Assembly: GCA_038380795.1 (NCBI GenBank)
Contig: CM076271.1
Location: 17,747,001 to 17,811,000 of the forward strand
DNA length: 64,000 nt
DNA from: Pyrocephalus nanus
Taxonomy: Eukaryota; Chordata; Aves; Passeriformes; Tyrannidae
Direction: 5' to 3'
Each line of letters begins with the position of its first letter. Position 1 is the stretch's first letter. Below are positions 1-11,462 of the stretch, in pieces. A program made the translations under genes and the position numbers. The notes beneath the pieces are model-generated. The model ran no database searches. It worked only from the letters and a program-made list of their open reading frames with translations, and was not told the DNA's origin.

Positions 1-3000
1 ACTGTGAAGGTAACCCCCCTCCAACAAGAGTTATTTCAGAAGAAATCCAAAGTGGACCCAAGGGAAGGAGGGAAAGTGCAAGTGAGAAAAAGGATAGAAA
101 AGAGCAGGAGCTCTCTGAGGCAGCTGAGAAGGAGGGAATGGAGGGAGGGGGAAGTCTGTGCAAATATTGGATGAGGAAGGAATATTTTTCACAGAGCGGG
201 ATAAGACTGTCCTCACCTGAGTGGTGTGGGTGCTCAAGACTCTCTGATTTGCCATAGTCACATTTTAAAAGCTGCAAATTGGAATGCAAATCCAACGCTG
301 ATTTTAAAGGTACCTGGCAGCTTTGGAGACACAGGAGCAAACAAAAGACCCAGCTGCAGGTGTACAAGGGGAAAAGCACCTTTTGCCTTTCATTTTGGAG
401 AAAAAAATGCAGATCTGTGCGTCCAGATAACTGAGTTCCCTAAATACACACAGCTGATTTATACACGCCCTGCAGCTCCAGCTGACTGACAAAACACACA
501 GTGAATATCTTGAAGTGCCACAAAATATAGAAAGCATGTATGATAACCATGTCCTACAACGAGGACACAGACATCCTTTATCCCCCTGCAATTACCTTCA
601 TGCAGCTCCATCTTATTCAGAAGCTCTGTGGTCTCCAGACTTTGGAGATTTACCACTTTACATTTACCTTTTCCTTTTTTTTTTTTTTTTTTTTCCCCAG
701 TTGTGAATATTATAGCTTCTGAGATAAAAAGAGGCTGGGAAGAAAGAGAGCTCTTTACCTGTGAGGAATGAACAAGAGAAATGGGAGGGCACAAAAAACC
801 CCCAGTGTTTCTCCACGTACCTTCTTTGCATCCTTTATATTCCCTGAGCTGCAGTGAAAGTGGTAAATCACAAAACCCTGGTCCAGGACATGGTTCCACA
901 AAGCATCCAAATAAGTCTGTGGTGCTCATGGACCCAGTAAATTAAGAGCACCCATCAAAGACCTAGAATTTATGGTTGGTTACCAGAACAAACCCAAACA
1001 TGCTGCTGTTGAAAAATTAAAGAGAGGCCTGGAAGTGGCTGTAACCCCTCCAGCCCAGTGGAGAAAGAATCTAACTCAGCTTCCTTCTGGTGCTAATAAT
1101 TAGAAGGACTTCTGAGGCCTGAGGGGGAGATTAGCTTGTTTACAGTTTGGCCTTTACCAAATAAATTAAGGTCTATCTGAAGCCAGCAGAGATTTCCCAG
1201 GAGGGGTTTGTCTCCTGCAGTGCAGGTTCTCTGTGCTGCCCGTGGCAGCAGCAGCGCCCCTTGGACTGATACAGAAAAGGATAAAAATGGAAAACAGGTT
1301 GAATCAGCCCAAGAAAAAGATCAATATCTTTATAAGAGCACCCAAAGCTGATACCAAAGCTCTGCCTGCAAAACAGAGGGAGACTGGAGCATCATTCCTG
1401 CATCTGCAGTAGGAACTCACCATGGATGGAATAATAAAGGTGCCTCTGGTCTGCTAACAGCCTTTCTGAGCTGAAAAGAGGGGGAGGTGGAAACTGCATT
1501 GCCTGTTTTAATTCTTTCCCCTGAATTCTGGAGGCTTGTACTGTTTTATCCTAAATGACACAATTCAGGACTTTGATCAGACAGGCCCTAGGTGAGCTAT
1601 TCCCCGAAGATGACAGTTAATGCCATCTGAAGGGCTGCCCAAAAAGGGTCCTTTGGAAAAGCTGACCTTTCTCCAGCTAACCTCTCCTCCAATTTAGTAC
1701 TTTACATCTGAAATTTTGAAGCCAATTTTCTTTTTACCGGAGTTTTAATGAAAGGAGCAAATTATTTATAATGGCAGTTGTTACTCTGGGAAGAGGCAAG
1801 TGAAGCTCTTGGGGCGTTTGTCCTGGACCTCGTGTCACTGTTTTGCTCTGCAGAGCTGCTCTCACGTTCTTTTACTCCAGTGGCCCATTTACTGCACAGA
1901 AATTCACACAAAGCCTTGTTACACCAAGGCTCTTCCCTGCCCACAGTGTGGGGACTGACGGGTCACCTTGATGAGCAGAAGGGTCTCACTCTGCCCTGGG
2001 TGGTCTACAAACTTCAGGTCTGTGAGGGAGCCAAGGGTGACCCCTGAGAGCAGGCACTGTGGGCCCAAATTCCACAAGGTTTTGCCTTCTTATTTCCACA
2101 CAGCCCTACTGTAACTCTGCCTCATTCCCCAACACAAAGCACTTCTGGGTGCCAGGCACGTTCCTGCTCCGTCCTACAGGCACCCAGCACTGGCAGTAGA
2201 GTGAGTGCTTCTGCAGTTCTGTCCAAAGTGACTAATTTATTCCATTAGCAGCTTCTAAAATGAAGGCATTTGGGGATATGAGCAGCTGAGAGCAGGAGAA
2301 CACCCACTGTTCGTGCTTGGGGAGGTGGTGAATATTCCTGTGTTCACCCAGGGAAGTACCTGAGCCTCCTGAGGGGTATGGTGAGCCTACAAACATTTCA
2401 ACTGCTGTGGAAAGTTGGATTTTTATTTTAATTAACTCTGTCCAAGCACTGTCTCTGTCCTGAGAGGGGTGACCAGGACCTGAGCATCCATCTTCTCTCT
2501 CAGTCATCACACATAGCAGCGCGAGACCCCTCACAAAAAATAGGTGGTAAAGGAACCCAAACCCACAACTTTTTAAACTTCTGACTTTCATAACGATCTG
2601 TTTATTTTATTAGCTGAGAACTGACAGTAGGGTGAATATTATTTGAGTCAACTTACATATATAGGCAAAAAAAACTCCAGCGACTTAGGAAAGGGGTCTG
2701 AGAAGGGAGAGGCAGGGAAGTGGGAAACGACTTATTGCTTCTCAATAAAGCTTTTAAAGAAAAGAGAAAGGGGTGGGGAGAGAAGGAAAGAAAAGAGCAG
2801 CAGGAGGCCATCTAACAAAGCAGATTCTGCCCAAATTGCCAGCGAGAGGCCCACAAGTCAGTGGGGGCTCACGATGGGGGAAAAAAATCTCCAGCAACCC
2901 TGAGGATGTTGTGAGAGCTGGAGAAAGCTTTGCGAAGTGGGAACAGCCTTCCCTGTCACTGGGGTCCTTTCTCTGTTTTCTCAGATCTGCAAATCACTAT

Positions 3001-6000
3001 CTATATGGTATTTTGCAAAGGCAGCCCTTGCCCTGTGGGTTGGGCTGATGCTGTCCCCAGCAGCTCACGTCCTACAGGGTCTGCATGCCCTTCTGCTCCA
3101 AAATAACTCCAGGGCAGCTGCACTCTCTGTTGCCCTGCAGCGTTTTCTCTCTGGCCAGGTGATACCAAAAAAATTCTCGGGGCAGAGAAAACATCTTGTC
3201 TGAATGCAGCATCCATTTTACAAACAAGACTTTGACTAAGCCAACGAACAACTGCTTCTTGAAAAATGCCACAGGTCGCGCCTTGCTCAATGCAAACCAG
3301 CAGGATGCTCCAAAGCTCATTCCACAACCTGCTGGGTCCTCTGTGCATCTGAGAGAGCTCTGACAGACCCATTACTTCACAGACCTATTGCTTCTCTTTA
3401 ACTGTGTAAAAAACGTGATGTGCCACTTTTCTGAGTAGTGCCTCGATTTACCAGCCAGTCAAATGGGCAGTAAAAGCTGCCCCCTAAGTTCCCCATTTCC
3501 TGCTGGTGGATGACAATCCCTGTGATTTGATACCGAGCACTTCAGCTCTGTCAGGAGCTGCATTGCCCACAAAAGGGCTCCTGGCCAGGACCAGCCTCTG
3601 AGGGACATGACTGTGATGGGAGACTCTGAAGTTGTGTCCATTCTTCTCTTTCAAGGAGCGATTTATAGCAGCACTTGCTTCCCTGAGATTGATGGACAGA
3701 GGAGCTGGATCAGCTACTGTAAAGTCAGGGGTGAAAGCCTGGATCCATCAAGGTCAGTGGCAAAACTCCCACTTAGGGCATGAATTCCACCCTGCTCTCT
3801 GCTTTGCTGGATGCACTTTCACATGGAAACCTTGTGTCACAGCCAGACAGATGTTAAATTCGGCTTCTCCTTCAGCACAGGCACCACAGGGACCCACTAA
3901 ACAAGGCGCTTCAAAGAATCCAGGCTTGGACTCCACACACACGTGTGCACAAGCAAACACACACACCCTTTCCCAAAGGATTTTATATCCTGCAGAGCTG
4001 CAGGAAAACACAGTTTGAGAAAAGAAAGGAGGAGAAATTACCCCAGACTTGGGCAGCAGTGACCTGCCTTCCTGCCAACCAGTAGGTTTTCTGTGTTAGC
4101 TTACTCTGGTGATTGAGAAAACATTTGGTGCTTGATGGGACTTGTCAAGCTCCACATCCAGGAGAGCACAAGCACTCACATCTCCTGGAAAACAGCATCC
4201 TCAGCCATACAGCTGATGCTCAGGACTTTGTGCAAGGCAGTAGTTGCTGAAGGATAATCGCTCTTGTTTGATGTCACTGATAAGAGGCACCAAGATCACC
4301 AGCTGCTGATGTGAAGCTAAGCCAGGTGAGGTTTGAACGAGGTGCTTTGTGTCCCAGGACACCCTGGTTCCAGGACAGAGACAGCTCAGCACAGGCTGGC
4401 ATGGCTGGACGGTGCCTGCCACCTGCACTTGGGAGTCATCTCTGTTCTAAGGGTGAAGCAGCAAAATCCCAGGTTAACAGACTTTGCTGGAGAATACCTG
4501 CCTGCACTGCCCTCCATCTGCACCTCTTTTTGGCCATATGGTTGCCAGCTACGCCTCCCTCACCCAAGCATTCATCAGCCCCACGCTTATCTGCATCCTG
4601 GCCTGTGCTGACTTGGCATTTTTAGGATGTCAGTGGAAGAGACATTTCACACATGTGCTTTAGCTCATTGTGTGTCAGAAGCTCAAGGTTCACAAAGGCG
4701 CTTCCTCCTTCCCCCGTGCTTTTTATGCGTTTTGCCAAGTAAGCGGTTTTTGCACTTAAATTCCCCTTCACAAACACTTCTTCAAGAGGTAATGTTAATA
4801 CCCAGGAGAGATGCAAGTCAGACAGCATGGGAGAGCGGAATTTTCTACTTCCAGAGGAGATAGCATGTTCCACACCAGCAGACTTGCTCAGGGGGTGTCC
4901 TGGGATAATTGCCAAGGAAAGCCTCGCAGAGATAGAGCAGACAGTGCTTTTTTCTCTCACAGTCCCACTGAGCCTGTGCTGAGGGAGGAGGTAACTCTCC
5001 TTCACCATTCCCACCCTCTGAGCCATCCTGCATGGATAGAAAGCTCCTATTCAAGTCTTCCAGGACTCCCAGGGCAGCAGCCAGAGCAGCTCCAGCACAT
5101 GGAAGTGGCTTCAGTTCCCTGGCAGGGGGAGGCAAGAAGCTAAAAAGAGAAAACCCAGTGGATCTGATGCACAGGACTTCCAAGACCTCTCAGGCTGGAC
5201 TCTGAAGTGATCCACTGCCTCTCTGGCCATGCCAAATCAGCATTCTGACCCCCCTCTCCTGCAGGGCATCCTTGGCACCCCAGCAGCAGGCCAAGCTGTG
5301 CCTGCTGGCAGCAAAGCCTGTCTCAGAGGCTGGAGAGATTTTGAAAATTGATTTACAGGCACTGAAGTTTCTGAGCACTTATTGTAGGGCTAAATCTGTC
5401 AAGGGGGCTGGGTAACACTCACAGGCTTTCCAGACAGGCCTTCATCAAAGGCACAGCCTGTAAAAGGGAAAGATCTGGGCAGACAGTCTTGCTAGCCCTG
5501 GAGTAAAGCACGCTCCAGCCAGGTCTGAGTTCAAATCATATGTTCTATGTACCACCAGAGATTTTGGCCTTGCTGTTACTGTGCAAAAGGATTTGTAATG
5601 GAATGGAAATTTAGTCTATTATTGATTATTGCATTATTAAAAAAAAATAAAACAACTAAAATTAACTCAGTCTCTTTGAAGGACGAGGTAATATATTTTA
5701 AGAAGCTCTTAAGTTTCACAGTAACTCTTAAAAAAGTCTTTATTGCTGTTCCCTTTCCCCAATACAAATCTTATTGCCAAAGTTTTACTCCTCTGCTGTT
5801 TTATATCCCATCGCTTTCTCCTGTCTGTCCACAACAGCCCCTGTGATCAGACTGTCCCCAGCATCACCTACTTTATCTCCCTTTGTCACCCACCAGCACT
5901 CCCTTCCCCTTGCACCTGACTGGGGCCACATCTCTCTGCTCCTCAAGGATACTCTAATTTCAGTCATCACCTGGGGTTCCTTTTACCTTACTTTCCAACA

Positions 6001-7384
6001 AAACCAAACCCAACCCAAAACATACACACACAGTAAAATACCTCTGTGCTTTGGTTATCAACTATCAGATTAAACCCTCTAGTATGGAGACATTTGAAAT
6101 TCTTTGGGGAAAGGACTTTGTGTCTCACACTGTGGTGTTACGAGAGATGGGTTTAATGCTTTAGAACAGTGAAATGGTGAAGACAAGGGTTTGGAATACC
6201 AAACCCAGCCAACCCTGATGCATTTTTGTAGGCAGGTGGAGGGATGAAAAGAAGGCACCAAGGCCAAACAGCACCTGCCCGCAGACGTCTGCTGGAAGGA
6301 GGGAGCATCCTGCCTCAGTGGGTGCATCCAAAATGGGCTGCTGGAGCTCTGTCTGGCACAGGGCATGGAAAGGGGTCAGGTCCACCACACGTGGATGCTC
6401 AGCCAGCTCAGTGCCACAACCACTGGCCTCGTGCTCCCTGCCAGCCAGGCTGCACGTTGCTCACGTTATGGAATGTGTTTTTACAAGCAAACCAACATTA
6501 AACCTGGGTTTTTTTGGTAAAATGTGTGTATTAGGGTTCACATCATAAAAGATATGCAGGATACACAGCACAATCAAGCAAACAGTTAGAACCTTACCTT
6601 TTAGTATCTTTTCTATTTTGTTATCTTAACTGCAAATCTAAGTTCCTTAAAACCTTAAGTGCTGCTTTAACAGAGCTTTTATTTTGCATCTTGTACAATT
6701 AAGCTTCTCAACAGTGATTTGGGATAAGAGTTGCTGGAGATCAAAGTCTTGCAGCTACATTTTCCCTCATCACCTGGAGGACCACAAACAGAACTATGCA
6801 GATGTGTTCACAGAAACCTCATTTAAGGTGAAAAATCCAGTTAGCTATAATCACTAGATGCTTAACAGATGTGCTGGAGCCAGCAGCTTCATGCTATGGC
6901 ATCCATTGTGGAGGAACAGTATTTAGTCATGAGGCATTTCTTTCATAGCACATTAAGATGCTTGAACACCAGAGGGGAAAAAAAGAAATAATTTAATTTA
7001 TAATACTTTTAAAAGCAACCTTGGACCTGCAGCTGCTAAAAATGGGCTTGTCACAAAGGCATCTAACCAGAGATCTGTCAAACACCTTCCTGCCTGGCCA
7101 CGGGCTGAGAAACCCAGTCCTGGCTGGGGAAGCCAGAGAGGGAATGCTGTGAGTCACAGCAATAACGTCACCTCCCTCTGGCCACTCAGCCAGAGCAGAG
7201 GGATGTCCGGAGGAGCGAGCCAGAGCAGGGACAGGCAGGAATACAGGCACAGCTCCCGGCAGGCTGCGACTCCTGTATCCCACTGTGCCAGCTGTGACTG
7301 AGCACGGGCTGCAGCTTCTGCACATGCTGGAAAGGAGCACCAGAGATACCAGTGATTCCAAAAAAGCAGTTGGTTTGAAGATGC

Positions 7385-7390
<6 letters not shown>
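1..7390. other. Intergenic DNA, no gene recognised
   Basis: Reading frames here, up to 156 codons (minus strand 459-929), show no recognisable protein family, no plausible splice partners and no codon-like conservation signal that I can judge. Apart from the T tract at 675-694 and short A-rich runs I see nothing specific. Confidence 0.7.
675..694. repeat. T tract
   Basis: Twenty consecutive T followed by ccccag. This combination imitates a splice acceptor on the plus strand, but no exon was recognised after it. Confidence 0.9.
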
Positions 7391-7419
<29 letters not shown>

Positions 7420-7482
7420 CACCCAAAAAACCCCCAAACAAACAAACAAACAAACAAACAAAAAACCCCAAACCAAACAAAA

Positions 7483-7517
<35 letters not shown>

Positions 7518-7530
7518 ACAAAAAAACACA
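7391..7530. repeat. Long A-rich low-complexity repeat with (AAAC)n core
   Basis: A tract of about 28 A, then cacccaaaaaacccccaaa, five or more (caaa) units, an accccaaacc block and a second A tract of over 30 bases. It is the largest simple repeat in the window. Its reverse strand encodes spurious phenylalanine-rich reading frames. Confidence 0.97.
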
Positions 7531-7869
7531 ATAATTTAACGGACTCGGTTTCTGTCCAGCTTTGAGAAGGGACACATGTCAGCCATTCTGTCAGCTGGAG
7601 AAAAATTAAAACACACCATAACTAGGATTTTTGCGATGGGGCCATGCTTTCCCAGTCACTCCGGACTACACAGAGCCTTTAGGAATGAAGAGACTCCCAA
7701 ACGCTCCAAATGGAAAAATACTCCTGAGAAGCACGTCCTGAGCTCAGGAAACAGCGTGTGGAGCTGAGCACCTCTGAAACCCTTCCTTGTGGATGCACCG
7801 GCAGTGCCAAGTACCACCCATCAGCCCCTGCATCCTCTCTCGCTCCCTCCTGCCCAGAGTGGTCCAGCC

Positions 7870-8060
7870 CCTGGGGTGGCCGGTCCTTCCCCACCGCAGA
7901 ATTCCCGAGCCGCGCTCCATCCTGCGGGCACGGCACTGGCACACGGGGCCCTCGCTGCGCTCCGCGGCCGATCAGCACCGCTCGCCTTTACAATCCCATA
8001 AATCACAATGTCAGGCAGCTTTTATGGTCTAATTGAGCCCGGAGTCCTTCGATAATAAGC
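7870..8060. promoter_or_regulatory. Candidate regulatory element: CpG patch plus paired HOX/CDX-type sites
   Basis: About 14 CpG in roughly 110 bp (7880-7990) directly precede CCATAAA at 7996-8002 and its inverted partner TTTATGG at 8021-8027, then a TAATTGAG homeodomain-type core. CCATAAA/TTTATGG is the motif preferred by CDX and posterior HOX proteins. The layout resembles a conserved distal enhancer in a gene desert. Conservation itself was not tested. Confidence 0.3.
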
Positions 8061-11000
8061 CTTGGAGAAGTGGGGGCCAAAAAAAGCGTGTTCCAAACCC
8101 GAGCTCAGAGGGGGGTTTTACCCTCGCCAAACGCTGCTTGCCCCCAGGGCACTCTTTGTTGGACACACCCAGCAAAGCAGCAGCCCCAGGCGGTGATGAG
8201 GTGCCAGGTAAGTGTGTCAGGTAACTACACGCAGAGGAAACAATGCTCACCATAGAGAGAAAATAAGTCACTCAAAGGCCAGAGAGATAAAGCAAATCCT
8301 GCCCTGGATGTCTTCTCAGCTCTCCTGTCTCCGGTTTGTGGAAAGGAAACATTGCAGCCTGTTAACTCCCCAAAGCCTGGAGCAGGATGTGAACTTATCC
8401 CTCAGCAGAAAAAAGGGGCTTTACAGGAGGAAGATGGCCAAACTATCTGCTCCACGTTTGAACTGTGGTTGAACCGGGTGAAATCCAGGACATCTCCATT
8501 CTGGTGTGATTCAGTGGGGAGAAAAAAAAAAAATCCTATCTTCACCCGACTGTGCTCGTTTTAAGCCACACACCTATTCCCAGCCAGACTTGAAGCAATG
8601 AGCTCAGACTACCCACCCTGTCCCTGGGTGAATCAGCCATGGGTAAGATTGATAACATTCAGGGAAACATGACCTCCTTATCTTCTGTTTCAACCAGAAA
8701 GTCAACCCATCCACCAGAAGTCATCACATTTATCCAGGACATTACCTTGCTCCCAGATATGCTCATTAAGCCCTTTACTTAAATCAGGAAGATTGAACTC
8801 CTTCTGTTTTCACAGATTTAAATCAGTTCTGGTAGTTCTGTGCACTTTTAAGCATAATTAACTTCCATTTTAAGATCACAGACACTGAAGCTCAACAATT
8901 CATAGCTGATTGACAGTTATGACAAAACCCAGCAGCAATAACCTCTCAGCACCTTCCAAAGAGATCTCAGGAGATGCTCACCTTGGCAAAGGTGGATCCT
9001 GGCACAGACACCACAGTCCTGGATGATCCTGAATTCCTTGAGCAGGTCGGGATGGCCATCACTGTAAATTAAAGGACCCCTTCTAAGGGCCTGCAGGAAC
9101 TTAGAGCAAAAAAGAGGTGGGGGAAGAAGACAAACTGAATGAACAGAGCAATTGTTTGCTCTGTGTAAGTAAGTAAGCAATCAGAGGTGCCAGGTTTAAA
9201 ATGAACCACACCTTTAAATACTCAATCAGTTAATTGTTAACATTCGCCTCAAGCATTCTGTTAATTAGTCCATGAATGGCTTCTTTCATCATCTGTATTA
9301 AAGGATTTCTCAATTCCAGCATCTTAATTATTTGCCTTCCTACTGAATCATCTCAGTGCAGACAGAAAAATATCTTTCTTAGGTAGCAAGTTTTTTCCCT
9401 TTTTATTTTTTTTTCTACAACATGCAGGCTTTTTTGTCCATTGTTCCTTGTTCAAGAGTGAATACTTACTGGAACAGTGCTGGGAGTTTTAGACAGGAAT
9501 TTAGGAAATTCAGAGTTATGGGAACACTGGTATATAAGTATGGGTACGTGAAATAGGAAAGGATTTCTTCTGTCTTGTGTATACACATTTGGAGGTATGT
9601 TTCTTTAATATTTGACCATTTGCCTGTGAAAATCAGCAGCATTCCTGCAGGTGGAGAAGACTGCTGCAAAGATGCCCTGGAACTGAGCACTCCAGAGAGG
9701 AAAGGCATGGGAATATGGATGAGTGGGGAAGTGTCACTCGCACCCTGATCATCCTTTCCTTGACATCAGCTCAACACCAGAAGGCAAGACAAACGTTCAG
9801 GCTCTGCAATTAAATCTCTTTCTCCTGTTGATGGAATGCCTCAGCAGCTGCAACAGCTATGTCAGACTGCCAGGGCTGAGCCAGCCTCGTGCCAGCACCT
9901 CAGGATGCTTTACACAGGATTGTTTTGGACTCCCAAAAATCAGATCCTGCCATGGACTTCAGCGAAGTCAACGTGCAGGAGAAGCCTCTGGTCAAATCAC
10001 TCCAAGCTCTGGCTGGAAGGAAAGCTCAAGTCAGCAGATCTGCTGCCATTCCAGGGAGACCAACCTTGTAAGTTTGTGCACACTGAGGAGCGATAACATC
10101 GATGTCTCTTCTGAGACACATTTAAGGTTGGCCTTGGGCCCAGGGATTTTGCAATTCACTTCTGTTCTGCCTTGAAATATGTTCCCTCAATAGATATTTA
10201 CATTATCCTTTTATTCCAACGTTAGGGACAACCCACAAGGAACACATCCCTCTCTCTGCTCCCTGCCATCCCTCCCCTTTCCTGCCTGCTCAGTCCGCAC
10301 ATTACTCAGAGCCCCGGGTAAAGCTCTTTTCCATGCTAAATATGCATCCAACCACTTAATGAGCTTTGGCCAGCTCGCCAGGAGTTTTGACAGGCCTGTT
10401 GAACCGGTGCCAAGCAGAGATGAATGTTTGGCTTGGACCAGCACAATGCTCTGTTTGTCTCATTGTTGCATTGGAAGTGTTAGCAAACTAATGTGACAGG
10501 ATGGAGACGCACACAACTGAAAAATGACTGAAAATGTAATTCCGTGTCAGCAGTGACTCCTGAAGGATTATTTGTCTCCAGTGACTTTCAGGGAACTTTT
10601 CTTTACGGGCTCAATATAAAGACAGGTCTGTGTGCTCGGGGAAAGCGATCAATTAGCTTTAACCCAGATGTAAGGAGCTGCCCCCTGCTCCTGCTTCCTA
10701 AGATTTACTGTAACTCGACCAGGCACTCTACCACAATTATTTTTTTACTTGTTTTTTTTTTTTTTTTCCTTTCCAGAAAAAAACCCGTGTTTGTTTGCTC
10801 ACACAGCCCCGGAAGAGCCCGGACTCTGCTCTGCTCCTGGTGTGTGGACTGGCTCCTGCAAAGCCTGTCACGGGCACCCTGTGGGGCTGCAGCTCCAGAG
10901 GAACTGCTGGATGAGAACAAATGGTGTTCAACCCCAACCACAACCAGAACTTCGGGAGCAGAGCGATGAACCATTCACCAAGGGCCATTACAGAATCAGG

Positions 11001-11364
11001 CAGAATATAAGGAATGAAGAATGATCCTTACCACACACCTTTTGTTTCCTGGCACTCTACTGTGTGTAGAGGAACCTGTGGAGCTGAAGATTGTCTAAAC
11101 TATTGTGTCCTTTTGGTATCTGTCTCCTTACTCTCTTTTTTGGGGTCTTTTTGCTTACTTGTTAGTTTTGAAGCTCATCTTCATTCTTGCCTCTGCAGCA
11201 TCATTTTCCCCTTTGCATCAAATGAATAATTTAATCCTTAAAATGCAGAGTTACATTCAGCCTCATGTTGTTCTTTCACATTAAAAAGGCAGGGTCACCC
11301 AGGGAGCTGTTCAAACTTTACCTCCCTGTCCCCTCCAGACAGGGAGGAAAGGGTTTCCCAAGCA
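8061..11364. other. Intergenic DNA, no gene recognised
   Basis: Unique non-coding sequence. Near 10330-10350 an ATGCTAAATATGCATCC stretch resembles octamer/POU-type sites. Nothing else can be supported. Confidence 0.7.
10752..10767. repeat. T tract
   Basis: Sixteen T followed by cctttccag, again acceptor-like on the plus strand. No homologous coding sequence follows. Confidence 0.9.
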
Positions 11365-11462
11365 GTTTTGGTGCAGTGAGTGGCATCCCTGCCCATGGCA
11401 GGGGTGTTGGAACTAGATGGTCTTCAAGGCCCCTTCCAACCCCACACCATTTTACAATCATC
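11365..11462 (+). mobile_element. CR1 LINE 3'-end fragment (plus orientation)
   Basis: 'gtggcatccctgcccatggc', 'aggggtgttggaactagatg', 'gtcttcaaggccccttccaa' and 'accattttacaatcat' follow the sense CR1 3' end with moderate divergence. It is a short truncated copy in the intergenic region. Confidence 0.92.

Noticed and set aside
671..700. Polypyrimidine tract plus CAG resembling a splice acceptor
   Set aside because: No coding homology follows; such matches are common next to T tracts.
459..929. 156-codon frame on the minus strand
   Set aside because: Includes a lysine run coded by the T tract at 675-694; looks like chance.
7154..7575. Apparent hydrophobic, membrane-like proteins on the minus strand
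   Set aside because: The F/V/L runs are translations of the A/AAAC repeat at 7391-7530.
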